From Stigmatella ashevillena (GTDB taxonomy: Bacteria > Myxococcota > Myxococcia > Myxococcales > Myxococcaceae): a stretch of DNA of 64,000 bases. Below are positions 45,179 to 54,133 of the stretch, piece after piece. Numbering within the stretch: the first letter of the stretch is position 1; the number at the start of each line of letters is the position of its first letter. The DNA lies in NCBI RefSeq assembly GCF_028368975.1, contig NZ_JAQNDM010000002.1, forward strand, positions 1,116,001-1,180,000, read 5' to 3'. A program made the position numbers and the translations under genes. The notes below the pieces were generated by a model that had not been told where the DNA came from, made no database searches, and worked only from the letters and a program-made list of their open reading frames with translations.

Positions 45179-45600
45179 GCGGCCCAGGCCCTCAGGTGGC
45201 CCCGGATGATCCCCGGATGAAGGTGCTGCGGTGGATACGCCCTCCCGCCTTCTTCCTGCTGTGCGTGGGGGTGATCGCCATCCTCTTCAACATCGCGGGG
45301 TTCCTGCTGGCCGCCTTCAAGGTTTCGCCCCCCTTCCAGCCTCCCCCGGGCCAAGCGCCCATGGTGCTGGAGCTGTCACTCGGCCTGATTCTCACCCTCG
45401 TCGCGGGGATGCTGTGCGGCGTGCTGTCCATCTGGGGCGCGCTGAGCGCCATGCAACTGAAGGGCTATGGGCTCGCCACGGTGGGGGCCATCACGGCCTC
45501 CTTCTGCCTGTCCCCCACGGTCTGTATCGGCATCCCCATCACCTGCTGGCTGCTCTTCACGCTCAGCCGCCCTGAGGTGAGGAAGGCCTTCGCCCCCTGA
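45175..45600 (+). CDS. Small integral membrane protein, 141 aa
   Basis: Unknown function. Four probable membrane helices: about 24-46, 60-80, 83-97 and 106-130. The start is GTG 45175, which overlaps the metF stop as GTGA and has AGGAG 6 nt upstream; an internal ATG at 45217 would skip 14 residues. The overlap suggests translational coupling with metF. The 3' end overlaps the convergent ADP-ribosylglycohydrolase gene by 38 bp. Confidence 0.75.
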   Translation: MSGPGPQVAPDDPRMKVLRWIRPPAFFLLCVGVIAILFNIAGFLLAAFKVSPPFQPPPGQAPMVLELSLGLILTLVAGMLCGVLSIWGALSAMQLKGYGLATVGAITASFCLSPTVCIGIPITCWLLFTLSRPEVRKAFAP

Positions 45601-46525
45601 GCTCCCGCAGCGCCGTGACCATCGGCTCCACGGCGTCCCGGTCCCGGAGGGCCGCCAGCCACCGCCCGGGAATGGCCTCGATGCCATCCCGGACACCGGC
45701 GATTCCCCCCGCCACGGCGGCGGTGGTGTCGGTGTCATGGCCGAGCGCCACGGCCGCCTTCACCACCTGCTCATAGGTGGAGCCGCGCCTCACGCAGTCC
45801 CGCGCCGAGAGCAGACAGTCCACCACGTACCCGGAGCCTTTTCCCGCCTCCGGCGTGTGGGGCCGGACCTGCGTGTCCAGCTCCTCACGGGCCGCGGTGC
45901 CGGGCGGAAACAGCCGGTGGAAAGACGCCACGGCCGCGTCCCAGGGGTCGGCCACCTCCTCCAGCGTCCTCCGGGCCCACAGGCAATACAGCGCGCAGCA
46001 CACCTGCGAGCGCAGGTGCCCGTGTGTCACCAGGGACTGCCGCATGGCATCGGCCGCGAGCGCCTCATCAGAGCCCGCGTGCCAGAGCGCCAGCGGGAGC
46101 ACCCTCATGAGGGACCCATTCCCGTTGTCCTTCTCGCCCCGAGGCCCTGACTCGAGCCCCGAGACCCCCTCCCGGAAAGAGGTGAGGGCACTCCGGGTCT
46201 GGATGCCCACATCGAAGACCTGGCCCCCCACGGCCATGTAGCCCAGCTCGAACCAGTTCACGAGCCGCCGCCCGAGATCCTCCACGTCCAACTGCCCCCG
46301 GTAGAGCAACGAGGCCAGGAGGCAATGGGCGTGCGCACCATCATCGGACCACGTGCCCGGAAGCACCCCGGCGTGGGCGCGGTGAAAGCCCGAGGGTGGC
46401 TCGAACTCGATCTGCTCGGGAGGGGGAATCTGCGCGGGCGGATGGAACTCGTAAGGGACGCCGAGCGCATCCCCGATCAAAAGCCCGTACACCCCACCCG
46501 CGAGCCGCTGCTCATGCGTTGGCAT
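45563..46525 (-). CDS. ADP-ribosylglycohydrolase (DraG family)
   Basis: 320 aa. It removes ADP-ribose from a protein or nucleic-acid base. The family's metal-binding motifs are present: GDALGVPYEF (early), GTWSDDGA (Ser-Asp-Asp) and ALGHDTDTTAAVAGGIAG near the C-terminus. Related enzymes include DraG, ADPRS/ARH3 and Tri1-immunity type proteins. ATG 46525 has AGAGGA 7 nt upstream. The C-terminus overlaps the 3' end of the convergent membrane-protein gene by 38 bp. No ADP-ribosyltransferase gene is adjacent, so the target is unknown. Confidence 0.88.
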   Translation of the reverse strand: MPTHEQRLAGGVYGLLIGDALGVPYEFHPPAQIPPPEQIEFEPPSGFHRAHAGVLPGTWSDDGAHAHCLLASLLYRGQLDVEDLGRRLVNWFELGYMAVGGQVFDVGIQTRSALTSFREGVSGLESGPRGEKDNGNGSLMRVLPLALWHAGSDEALAADAMRQSLVTHGHLRSQVCCALYCLWARRTLEEVADPWDAAVASFHRLFPPGTAAREELDTQVRPHTPEAGKGSGYVVDCLLSARDCVRRGSTYEQVVKAAVALGHDTDTTAAVAGGIAGVRDGIEAIPGRWLAALRDRDAVEPMVTALRELRGRRPSSPQGG

Positions 46526-46657
46526 AATGAGTTCCTCTTCTTGGCCGGATGTGGGGAAGCCTGTCACCCGTTCCTGCTCGCTCGCCCACGCTTTCCCGGG
46601 GCGATTGTAGTATCTGCGCCACAGCATGCCCCCCCGGGCAGTCGAGGAGACCCCGCA

Positions 46658-46873
46658 ATGACCCCGCTGACTGGCGATATGTTTTTCCTGTTCCTCACCG
46701 TTGGCATCGTCTTGGCCGTCAGAGGAATCATGTTTTATGGAAGCGCTGACTCCCAGCCGCCCGAGAAGCAGCGGGCCCAGGTGCTCAAGGGAGTCGCCCT
46801 CGTCGCGGTGGGCCTGAGCACGGTGCTCTCTCCTGCCCTGGGCTTCGTCCACTTCCTGCGCTCCCACATGTAG
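46658..46873 (+). CDS. Small two-helix membrane protein, 71 aa
   Basis: ATG 46658 has GAGGAG 8 nt upstream. Two hydrophobic helices (about 6-24 and 46-64) flank a polar linker (GSADSQPPEKQRAQ). Function unknown. It is divergent from the ADP-ribosylglycohydrolase over 132 bp and convergent with folD; the gap 46874-46942 has a GGGGCC/GGCCCC hairpin (46914-46931) without a U-run. Confidence 0.7.
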   Translation: MTPLTGDMFFLFLTVGIVLAVRGIMFYGSADSQPPEKQRAQVLKGVALVAVGLSTVLSPALGFVHFLRSHM

Positions 46874-46942
46874 GTCCGCCGTGAGCCAGGACGCCGTGGC
46901 CTCCGCGCTGTCCGGGGCCACGCGCGGCCCCACGGGTTTGCG

Positions 46943-47788
46943 CTACACGCCGCCCGAAGCGGCGATGAACGTGTTGCGCATCAGCATCGCGATGGTCATG
47001 GGCCCCACGCCTCCGGGAACCGGGGTGATGGCGGACGCACGCTGGGCGGCGGCCTGGAACGCCACGTCCCCCACCAGCTTTCCATCCGCCTTGCGGTTCA
47101 TCCCCACATCGATGACGACCGCGCCGGGTTTGATCCACTCGCCCTGAATGAGCTCGGGCACCCCCACCGCGACGACCAGGATGTCCGCCTGAGCCACCTC
47201 GCGGGGCAGATCGCTCTTGCGGTGGCAGATCGTCACCGTGGCGTCCGCCTGGAGCAGCATCAGCGCCATGGGCTTGCCCACGATGTTGCTGCGCCCCACC
47301 ACCACGGCCCGCTTCCCCGCGGGCGCACACGACACCTCCGCCAACAGCCGCATCGCGCCAAAGGGCGTGCAGGGCCTCAGCCCCGGCTGCCCCAGCGACA
47401 GCCGGCCCGCGTTGACCGGGTGAAAACCGTCCACGTCCTTCTCGGGGCTCACGGCGGAGATGATGCGCTCCGCGTCGATGTGCTTGGGCAGCGGAAGCTG
47501 GACGAGGATGCCGTGGACCGCAGGATCCTCGTTGAGCTGGCGCACCCGGGCCAGCAGCTCGTCCTGGGAGGTGTCCGCGCCCAGGGCGTGCTCCCAGGAC
47601 TGGAAGCCGACCTCCTCGGCCGCCTTCTTCTTGCCGGTGACGTAGATCTTCGAGGCGGGATCCTCCCCCACCCGGACCACGGCCAGCCCCGGGACGAGCC
47701 CCCGCGAGGCCTTGAGTCGCTCGACGTCCGCCTTGACCTCCGCCCGAATCCGCGCCGCGATTGCCTTGCCATCGATCAACTGGGCCAT
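46943..47788 (-). CDS. folD: Bifunctional methylenetetrahydrofolate dehydrogenase/cyclohydrolase
   Basis: 281 aa. Interconverts methylene-, methenyl- and 10-formyl-THF. Tyr49 and Lys53 match the catalytic Tyr50 and Lys54 of E. coli Fol[22 protein letters not shown] (Rossmann NADP loop) and [16 protein letters not shown] are intact. ATG 47788 is used; the upstream open frame adds only 11 residues. Divergent from the DjlA-like gene. Together with gcvTHP and metF it makes this stretch rich in folate one-carbon genes. Confidence 0.96.
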   Translation of the reverse strand: MAQLIDGKAIAARIRAEVKADVERLKASRGLVPGLAVVRVGEDPASKIYVTGKKKAAEEVGFQSWEHALGADTSQDELLARVRQLNEDPAVHGILVQLPLPKHIDAERIISAVSPEKDVDGFHPVNAGRLSLGQPGLRPCTPFGAMRLLAEVSCAPAGKRAVVVGRSNIVGKPMALMLLQADATVTICHRKSDLPREVAQADILVVAVGVPELIQGEWIKPGAVVIDVGMNRKADGKLVGDVAFQAAAQRASAITPVPGGVGPMTIAMLMRNTFIAASGGV

Positions 47789-47840
47789 AGGTCCACGAAC
47801 TCTATGCAAAACTGGGCGCATTCAAGGGAGTGAAGCGGGC

Positions 47841-48650
47841 GTGGCCCCTGGAAAAGTTCTCGGCGCGATGGTTGGGCTGATGATCGGGCTCTGGATGGGG
47901 GGCCCGCTGTCCATCGTTCTGTGCGTCTTCGTGGGGGCCGTGGCCGGCCACTTCTACGATCAAGCCAACGCCCTGCCACCCGAGGACCCCACCGAAGGGC
48001 TGCGCGAGCGCTTTGCCCCTCCGGGCGCCCGGGAGCCCCTGTCCCGCGCGGCCCTCGACGCACAGGCCCAGGAGCACTTCGCCCGGCACCTGTGCGCCCT
48101 CTTCATCGAGGTGGCACGGGCCGATGGAGACGTCGTCCGGGACGAGGTGCGCGTGGCGCGTGAGTACTTCCAGAACGAGCTGAAGTACGGCCCCGAGGCA
48201 CTGAACCTCGTGCGTCGGCACCTCAAGGCGTTTCTCACCCACCCGCCCCCCCTGGAAGAGTCCATCGAAGCCTGCCGGGAGGAGTTGCCCACCGGAGACC
48301 GGCTCCTGCTGGTCGATGCGCTCTACCACCTCGCGCTCACCGATGGCCCCCTCCAGCGCTCCGAGCAGGAGTCCCTGCGCCAGATTGCCCAGGGGCTGGG
48401 GCTGACCGAGGAGGACCGGCGCGCCGTGGCCCTGCGCTACCTCGCGGTGGACGATACCCAGTACGCCCGGCTCGGGCTCTCCCCGGACGCCTCGGACGCC
48501 GAGGTGAAGCGCGCCTACCGCCAGCTCGCTGCCACCCACCACCCCGATCGCGTCGCCCACCTGGGACAGGGAGCAATCGAGCAAGCCACCCGGCGCTTTC
48601 AGGAGATCAACGAGGCATATGAAGAAATCAGACGCCTGCGCGGGCTATAG
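47841..48650 (+). CDS. DjlA-like co-chaperone (TM, TerB-like and J domain)
   Basis: 269 aa from GTG 47841, with AGGGAG upstream. One membrane helix (about 8-36) is followed by a TerB-like helical domain (about 70-195, EHFARHLCALFIEVARADGD, where such metal-binding domains carry acidic residues) and a C-terminal J domain (about 208-269) with His-Pro-Asp in AATHHPDRVAH. This order matches E. coli DjlA, a membrane DnaK partner with a role in stress and capsule signalling. The J domain lies on the cytoplasmic side if the topology is the same. No dnaK gene is in the window. Confidence 0.85.
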   Translation: MAPGKVLGAMVGLMIGLWMGGPLSIVLCVFVGAVAGHFYDQANALPPEDPTEGLRERFAPPGAREPLSRAALDAQAQEHFARHLCALFIEVARADGDVVRDEVRVAREYFQNELKYGPEALNLVRRHLKAFLTHPPPLEESIEACREELPTGDRLLLVDALYHLALTDGPLQRSEQESLRQIAQGLGLTEEDRRAVALRYLAVDDTQYARLGLSPDASDAEVKRAYRQLAATHHPDRVAHLGQGAIEQATRRFQEINEAYEEIRRLRGL

Positions 48651-48692
48651 CGTGGGGTTAGAACCCTGGAAAAGCCCTGGAGCTCCGTCCCG

Positions 48693-49379
48693 ATGAGCCA
48701 CCGCAACGGCCCCCCCAAGAAGAAGGAAGAGGGCTTCAACCACAACCCCTTCAAGGACGCGATCAAGTCCCTCCAGAAGAAGGAGAAGGCCCCCGAGCCC
48801 TCCAAGGCCAAGGCCCCGCCTCCCCCCCCTGCCAAGAAGAAACACATCCCCGAAGAGGACGATGTCTCCCTCTTCTATGCGGCCATGGACGGGGTGCAGC
48901 AGATCACCGAACGCGGCGAAGCCCCCCCGCCCAACCCACGTCTGCCCGAGCTCATCAACGAGCATGCCGAGGCACTCGCGCAGCTCTCCGAGCTCGTCTC
49001 GGGCCAGGGTGAATTCGATCTCTCGGACTCGAACGAGTTCATCGAAGGGGCCTCCCCGGGCATGGACCGCAACCTGATGCGGGCGCTGCGCCGTGGAGAT
49101 TTCTCCCCCCAGGGACAGTTGGATCTCCATGGAATGACCCAGGCGGAGGCCAAAGAGGCCGTGGACCGCTTCCTCACCGGCAGCCAGCGCGCCAAGAAGC
49201 GGTGCGTGCTCATCGTCCACGGACGGGGGCTGAACTCCCCAGATCAGATGCCGGTGCTCAAGGAGCAGCTCAAGGGGTGGTTGAGCCAGAAACGCATCGG
49301 AAAGATGGTGATGGCGTTCGCCACCGCACGTCCCCAGGACGGGGGAACCGGGGCGGTCTACGTGCTGCTCCGCCGGTAG
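48693..49379 (+). CDS. Smr-domain protein
   Basis: 228 aa. Residues 1-55 are Lys/Pro-rich and disordered. The Smr domain (about 145-228) has LDLHGM, the IVHGRG loop and GGTGAVYVLLRR, all family hallmarks. Smr domains of MutS2-type and stand-alone proteins are nucleases; in SmrB they cut mRNA between collided ribosomes. LDLHGM and HGRG support catalytic competence. ATG 48693 has GGAG 10 nt upstream. It begins 42 bp after the DjlA-like gene. Confidence 0.88.
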   Translation: MSHRNGPPKKKEEGFNHNPFKDAIKSLQKKEKAPEPSKAKAPPPPPAKKKHIPEEDDVSLFYAAMDGVQQITERGEAPPPNPRLPELINEHAEALAQLSELVSGQGEFDLSDSNEFIEGASPGMDRNLMRALRRGDFSPQGQLDLHGMTQAEAKEAVDRFLTGSQRAKKRCVLIVHGRGLNSPDQMPVLKEQLKGWLSQKRIGKMVMAFATARPQDGGTGAVYVLLRR

Positions 49380-49415
49380 CTGGACGCCTGGGCGGCACTG
49401 TGCATACATACCGCC

Positions 49416-50411
49416 ATGGCTCGCGACCTCATTGATTTGCATATCCACGTGGGCGGATCCGTGGCGCCTCATGTCCTCTGGTCGATTGCGCACCAGCAGG
49501 GCTTCAAGCTTCCGGTCAAGAACTACTTCGACTTCGTCGACCTCATCACCTCCCGGCCCGGCAAGGTGGGCAGCCTGGACGACTACCTGAAGATCCTCCA
49601 CACCTGGACGGAGAAGATTCAGTCCTCGCCCAGCGCCATCGAGCGCTCCGTCTACGAGGTGATTGGCAAGGAGTACCGGGGCAGCCGGGTGACGCAGATC
49701 GAGCTGCGCTTCAACCCGATGAAGCGAAACCTCAACTCCGAGCTGGACCTGGACCACATCATCCATGCGGCGCTGCGCGGCATGGACCGGGCCATGCTGG
49801 AGTACGACGTGAAGGTCGGGCTCATCTTCTGCCTGGCGCGCGAGTTCGACCACTCGCTCAACTCCATCATCGTGGACAAGGCCATCAAGTACCGCACCCG
49901 CGGGGTGTACGGCATTGACCTGGCCGGCACGGAGAAGAACGCGATGGAGCTGCGCCCCGAGGTGGTCTCCCAGTACGAGGACCTCTTCGCCAAAGCCCGG
50001 CGCGCGGGCCTCAAGTGCACCGTGCACACCGGTGAGACGAAGGGCACGGGCGCCGAAGGGGTGATGGCGGTCATCGAGCGCCTCAAGCCCCACCGCATCG
50101 GCCACGGCATCCGCGCGGCCTATGACGAGGCGGCGATGAAGATGCTCCGGGAGAACGACGTGGTGCTGGAGCTGTGCCCCACCTCCAACCTGCACACCAA
50201 GGCGGTGGAGGGGCTGGACGAGCTGCGGCACATCATCAAGACGTTCTGGGACAGGCGGGTGAAGTTCACCATCAACACCGACGGTCCGTACCTGCTGGAG
50301 ACGGACATGCGCCGGGAGATCGAACTCGTGGAGAAGAACAGCATCCTCACCCCCGAGCAGGTGGACCAGACGCTGGCCTGGGCGCGCCAGTCCTCCTTCA
50401 TCCCCGCCTGA
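49416..50411 (+). CDS. Adenosine deaminase-family protein
   Basis: 331 aa TIM-barrel metal-dependent deaminase. Zinc ligands: His9 and His11 (HIHVGGS), the His of VHTGETKG, and the Asp of NTDGPYL; the catalytic Glu is in HTGE and GHGIRA is present. The usual HxHLDG is here HIHVGG, with Gly for the Asp that contacts the ribose in true adenosine deaminases, so the substrate may be another aminopurine or a modified nucleoside. ATG 49416 lacks a Shine-Dalgarno. The stop overlaps the pyrD ATG (TGATG). Confidence 0.85.
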   Translation: MARDLIDLHIHVGGSVAPHVLWSIAHQQGFKLPVKNYFDFVDLITSRPGKVGSLDDYLKILHTWTEKIQSSPSAIERSVYEVIGKEYRGSRVTQIELRFNPMKRNLNSELDLDHIIHAALRGMDRAMLEYDVKVGLIFCLAREFDHSLNSIIVDKAIKYRTRGVYGIDLAGTEKNAMELRPEVVSQYEDLFAKARRAGLKCTVHTGETKGTGAEGVMAVIERLKPHRIGHGIRAAYDEAAMKMLRENDVVLELCPTSNLHTKAVEGLDELRHIIKTFWDRRVKFTINTDGPYLLETDMRREIELVEKNSILTPEQVDQTLAWARQSSFIPA

Positions 50412-51526
50412 TGTACCGCCTCCTTCGAGCCCTCCTCTTCCAGCTCTCCCCGGAGCGCGCGCACCACCTGGGGCTCTTCGCGCTGCGGCTGCTGGGCGCC
50501 TGGCCCGCCCTGTGCCGGCGCCTGCGGGCGCGCGCCCTGCCGAGGGCTGCCTCGACGGACCTCTCGGTGGAGATCGCCGGCATGCGCTTCGAGCACCCGC
50601 TGGCCCTGGCCGCGGGCCTGGACAAGGACGCCGAGGCCGTGGACGGCCTCTTCGCTTGTGGCTTCGCCGCGGTGGAGATCGGCACCGTCACCCCCCGTCC
50701 CCAGCCGGGCAATCCCCGGCCGCGCCTCTTCCGGCTGCCCGAGCACCGCGCCCTCATCAACCGCATGGGCTTCAACAACCACGGCGCCGCGGTGGCCGCC
50801 GGGCACCTCCAGGCCCGCGCCTGGCACCCCGCCCCGCTGGGCGTGAACCTGGGCAAGAACAAGGACACCCCCCTGGAGCAGGCCGTGGAGGACTATGTGG
50901 CCTGCGTGGATACCCTGGCACCGCTGGGGGACTATGTCGTCGTCAACGCCAGCTCCCCCAACACCCCGGGCCTGCGCAAACTCCAGGAGCCCGAGCAGCT
51001 CACGGCCCTGCTGCGCGCGGTGAAGGCGCGGCTGGAGCGGGTGACCCCCGGCAAGCCCCTCTTCCTCAAGATTGCCCCGGATCTCACCCCCGAGGCCGTG
51101 GACGAGGTGGTGGACGTGGCGCGCGCCTGTGGGCTCTCCGGGCTCATCGCCACCAACACCACGGTGGCCCGTCCCTTCGAGCACCCCCTGGCCCAGGAGG
51201 CCGGTGGCCTGTCCGGTGCCCCCGTCCGGGAGCCCGCCAATGCGGTCATCCGCCGGGCTTGGCAGCGCAGCGGGGGCACCCTTCCCATCATCGGTGTGGG
51301 GGGCGTCTTCACCGCCCAGGACATCTACGAGAAGCTGCGCGCGGGCGCCTCGGTGGTCCAGGTCTACACGGGCTTCATCTACGAGGGGCCGGGAATGGTG
51401 CGCCACCGGGTCCGAGAGCTGGACGCCCTGCTGGCCAGCAAAGGCTTCCGCTCCGTCCGCGAAGTGGTGGGCGCAGACCACGCCACCCTTGAAAATGAGG
51501 ACGCCCGCCGGCCCCTTGGAGTTTGA
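50411..51526 (+). CDS. pyrD: Dihydroorotate dehydrogenase, class 2 (quinone)
   Basis: 371 aa, class 2. It oxidises dihydroorotate to orotate with the membrane quinone pool. The N-terminal helical extension (about 1-45) is the quinone-tunnel domain; the catalytic Ser172 lies in NASSPNTPGLR, and the FMN-binding GVGGVFTAQD and NLGKNK segments are present. Start ATG 50411 overlaps the preceding stop by one base. Fourth step of UMP synthesis; co-transcription with the deaminase-like gene would join nucleotide salvage and synthesis. Confidence 0.95.
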   Translation: MYRLLRALLFQLSPERAHHLGLFALRLLGAWPALCRRLRARALPRAASTDLSVEIAGMRFEHPLALAAGLDKDAEAVDGLFACGFAAVEIGTVTPRPQPGNPRPRLFRLPEHRALINRMGFNNHGAAVAAGHLQARAWHPAPLGVNLGKNKDTPLEQAVEDYVACVDTLAPLGDYVVVNASSPNTPGLRKLQEPEQLTALLRAVKARLERVTPGKPLFLKIAPDLTPEAVDEVVDVARACGLSGLIATNTTVARPFEHPLAQEAGGLSGAPVREPANAVIRRAWQRSGGTLPIIGVGGVFTAQDIYEKLRAGASVVQVYTGFIYEGPGMVRHRVRELDALLASKGFRSVREVVGADHATLENEDARRPLGV

Positions 51527-51540
51527 CCGGCGAGCGCCCA

Positions 51541-51565
51541 GGCTCCTGTCCCGAGGGACGGAGCC
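51541..51565 (+). terminator. GC-rich hairpin after pyrD
   Basis: GGCTCC (51541-51546) pairs with GGAGCC (51560-51565), and GTCC with GGAC inside, with one bulged T and a CGAG loop. No U-run follows, so termination would be weak or Rho-assisted. The convergent gap 51527-51636 then has an unusually AT-rich patch (about 51610-51640). Confidence 0.4.
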
Positions 51566-51636
51566 CGTGGATTGCGAACTCCTCTAATTTGGAGAATCCC
51601 GCATTTCCCGTCAAGCCATTTTATCGAGATTTATTC

Positions 51637-52794
51637 TCAGTTGAGGGAAGAACCGGCCACGCTCTGGTACAGCGCGTGGTGGCGCTGGACCATGCGCTCC
51701 AGGGACAGCTCCTTCTGGACGAAGGCCCGCGCGGCCTTGCCCATCTGCTGGGCGTGCCCGGGGTCGGACAGGATGCGGCGGAAGGCCTGGCACAGCCGCG
51801 CCGGGTCTTCAGGAGGCACCACCAGCCCCCGCTCCCCATCGACGATGAGGTCCGTGTTGGCCCCCACCGACGTCACCACCATGGGAAGCCCCGCGGCCAT
51901 GCCCTCCATGACGGCATTGGACATGCCCTCGGCGGAGGAGCAGAGCACCCCCATCGTCGCCCGGGCATAGAGCGCCGGCACGTCGATGCGGTGGCCCAGG
52001 AAGTGGGCGATGTCCGACACCCCCATCTCCGCGGCCTGCTTCTCCAGATCGGCCCGGCGAGGCCCGTCTCCCACCAGGAAGGCATGCAAGGTCAGCCCCT
52101 CCTGGCGCAGCAGGCGCAACGCCTGGAGCAGATCCTCCTGGCGCTTCACCGGGTGGTTCATGTTGGCCACGTGCAGCACCACCGGCGCCCCGCCCGTCTC
52201 CGGCACGGGCTGAAGCAGCCCCTCCTGCATCCGCGCATCGAAGCGCGGCAGATCCAACCCATTGTGGATGACGCTCACGCGTGAGGCCGGAACGCCCTCC
52301 TCTTCCACGAGCATGCGGCGGATGGCCTCCGCGTTGGCCACCACATGGTCGGCCAGGCGGCTGAACCCCGCGTGGACGGCCCGCTTGGCCGGACCGTGCC
52401 AGTGGGCCAGATCCAACCGCCCCACGATGACCTTCGTCCCCGCCAGCTTCGCCGCTGGGACGACCAGCATCGTCGAGTAGAAGTCGTGCACGTGCACCAA
52501 CGAGATCCGCTGCTGCTTGAACCACCGGGCCAGCCGGAGGATCTGCCAGGCCGTGTTCGGCCTCATCAATGAACCGTTGAGCGGAAACTCCTCTGGCTTG
52601 AAGCCGAGATCCCGGAGCGTTCCCACCAAGGGCCCCGCATCCTGAAGAACGGAGACCTGGAGACGGTAGCTCTGCGGTAACCCGCGGAGGAGCTCCAGCA
52701 CCTGAACTTCCGTGCCACCAATGTGAAATGACCGGGTGAACTGCATCAAGCGGATGGGCTTCTCGCCCTGTCCCGCTGCCTTCTCAGGCCGCAT
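51637..52794 (-). CDS. Group 1 (GT4) glycosyltransferase, candidate spore-coat ExoK
   Basis: 385 aa, GT-B fold. N-terminal acceptor domain (FTRSFHIGGTEVQVLELLRGL) and C-terminal nucleotide-sugar domain with VHVANMNHPVKRQEDLLQAL and the E-x7-E motif in AEGMSNAVMEG, typical of GT4 retaining transferases. It overlaps the Wzy gene by 11 bp and so is translationally coupled. As I recall, M. xanthus ExoK, a glycosyltransferase of spore coat polysaccharide, is next to the Wzy gene ExoJ; I infer orthology from gene pair and location, without a search. Start ATG 52794. Confidence 0.85.
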   Translation of the reverse strand: MRPEKAAGQGEKPIRLMQFTRSFHIGGTEVQVLELLRGLPQSYRLQVSVLQDAGPLVGTLRDLGFKPEEFPLNGSLMRPNTAWQILRLARWFKQQRISLVHVHDFYSTMLVVPAAKLAGTKVIVGRLDLAHWHGPAKRAVHAGFSRLADHVVANAEAIRRMLVEEEGVPASRVSVIHNGLDLPRFDARMQEGLLQPVPETGGAPVVLHVANMNHPVKRQEDLLQALRLLRQEGLTLHAFLVGDGPRRADLEKQAAEMGVSDIAHFLGHRIDVPALYARATMGVLCSSAEGMSNAVMEGMAAGLPMVVTSVGANTDLIVDGERGLVVPPEDPARLCQAFRRILSDPGHAQQMGKAARAFVQKELSLERMVQRHHALYQSVAGSSLN

Positions 52795-54067
52795 GCCCTG
52801 ACCCCTCCCACGCCGCCGCGCTCTTGTCCGCGGCCGGCATCCGTTGCACCACCAAGGCGGTCTCCGCTCGAGATTGGGCGATGCGATGCGCGCTCGCCGC
52901 CAGTCCGAACAACACGTAGAGGTGCGCGGACAAGATGTAACCCGAGAAGAGATCGCACACGAGATAGCCTGTCATTGATGCCGCCAGGGCACGGGCCAGC
53001 CAGCCCATTTGCGAGTCCTTCGAGGCCGCGAAGGCACCGCCCGTGGCGCCCCCCGCGAACACGAGGAACAACCCCAGTCCTATGAACCCCAGCTCGCCAA
53101 TGACGTCCAAGAAGATGTTGTGCGCCACGTAGGCCCGCCGCGCCTCGGGGGGCGCATAGAGCGGCCACGCGTAGCGGAAGCCTCCCGCGCCCACCCCCAG
53201 CAACGGCTTGTCCAGGCTGATGCGCGAAGCCACCTGCCACGCATAGACACGGCCCATGGCGGAGGCGTCCTCATGGAAGGACGTCACCGTCTCATTGCGC
53301 TTCCAGAAGCTCTGCGGCGCGAACAGCACCAGCCCCAGCGCCAGCAACGAACCCACCACCAGGGCCTGAATGCGCCGCTTCTCGCGGATGGCCCACACCC
53401 CCATCGCCACCGAGAGGCCAATGAAACCTCCCCGCGAGTGGCTCAGGACGATGGCCACCACCGACAGCACCGCCGCCAGGGCACACGCCGCGCGCAGCAA
53501 CCAGCCGGACTCCTTGCGGGCCAGGAAGGCCACCGCCAGGGGCACCACCAGCGCCATGTTCATGGCCATGTGGTTCGGGTCGGCGTAGACGCCCACCCAT
53601 CGGGACCGGAAGCCTTCCACCATGTCCACGCCCGTGCGGTACCAGTCGATGACGCCAATGGAGGTGACGATGGAGCCCAGCACCATCGCCCCACACACCA
53701 GGGCCAGCCGCCGCCCCGAGGTGATGACATTGATGATGGTCAGATAGATGGCGGTGAGCTTGAGCAGCTCGATGCCCGTGAAACGTGTCAGCTCCGGATG
53801 GACAGACCAGGCAACGGAGGCAAACGCCAAGCCCGAGAAGGCCAGGAGCGATAACCCCCGTGCACCGTCGAAGTAGAGCGGCTCCGCGCGCCCCAGCCGG
53901 CGCAGGGCCATCAGCCCCGCCGCCAGTCCTGAGGTCAATAACGCCAGCCGCAGTGGTGCCAGGGCGGGAATCCACTCGCCTGGCACCGCGTACATGACCG
54001 CCGCGAAGCCCACCAGCGCGTAGAATGCCAGGACATCACGTTGCTGCCCCTGCTCGCCCACACCCAT
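52784..54067 (-). CDS. Wzy-type polysaccharide polymerase (O-antigen ligase family), candidate ExoJ/WzyS
   Basis: 427 aa with about ten membrane helices. The large periplasmic loop holds LSHSRGGFIGL and AHNIFLDVIGELGFIGLG, both marks of the O-antigen ligase/polymerase family (Wzy/WaaL). ATG 54067 has GGAGG 5 nt upstream. The overlap with the GT4 gene and the recalled place of exoJ (MXAN_3026) between pyrD and engB-like genes suggest the spore coat Wzy of M. xanthus. A sigma-54-like element at 54118-54133 lies upstream. A role in O-antigen or another exopolysaccharide cannot be excluded. Confidence 0.85.
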   Translation of the reverse strand: MGVGEQGQQRDVLAFYALVGFAAVMYAVPGEWIPALAPLRLALLTSGLAAGLMALRRLGRAEPLYFDGARGLSLLAFSGLAFASVAWSVHPELTRFTGIELLKLTAIYLTIINVITSGRRLALVCGAMVLGSIVTSIGVIDWYRTGVDMVEGFRSRWVGVYADPNHMAMNMALVVPLAVAFLARKESGWLLRAACALAAVLSVVAIVLSHSRGGFIGLSVAMGVWAIREKRRIQALVVGSLLALGLVLFAPQSFWKRNETVTSFHEDASAMGRVYAWQVASRISLDKPLLGVGAGGFRYAWPLYAPPEARRAYVAHNIFLDVIGELGFIGLGLFLVFAGGATGGAFAASKDSQMGWLARALAASMTGYLVCDLFSGYILSAHLYVLFGLAASAHRIAQSRAETALVVQRMPAADKSAAAWEGSGHAA

Positions 54068-54117
54068 ACCTTCCTCCCGGCTACTTCCGCTTTTCCGGAA
54101 ACGCGTGTCCTGGCCTT

Positions 54118-54133
54118 AGCAGGCAACATGCCA
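54118..54133 (-). promoter_or_regulatory. Sigma-54-like (-24/-12) promoter upstream of the Wzy gene
   Basis: Minus strand TGGCATG, four bases, CTGCT: GG at 54132-54131 and GC at 54120-54119 with the invariant 10-bp spacing, and 10 of 12 matches to the consensus TGGCACG-N4-TTGCT. The predicted start would be about 40 nt before the Wzy ATG. A GCCCAAAAGGGC inverted repeat lies 6 bp further upstream (54140 region). No enhancer-binding protein gene is present here. Confidence 0.5.

Noticed and set aside
48645-51481. Minus-strand frames opposite the Smr, deaminase-like and pyrD genes (528 and 453 codons)
   Set aside because: Antisense shadows; conserved catalytic motifs lie only on the plus strand.
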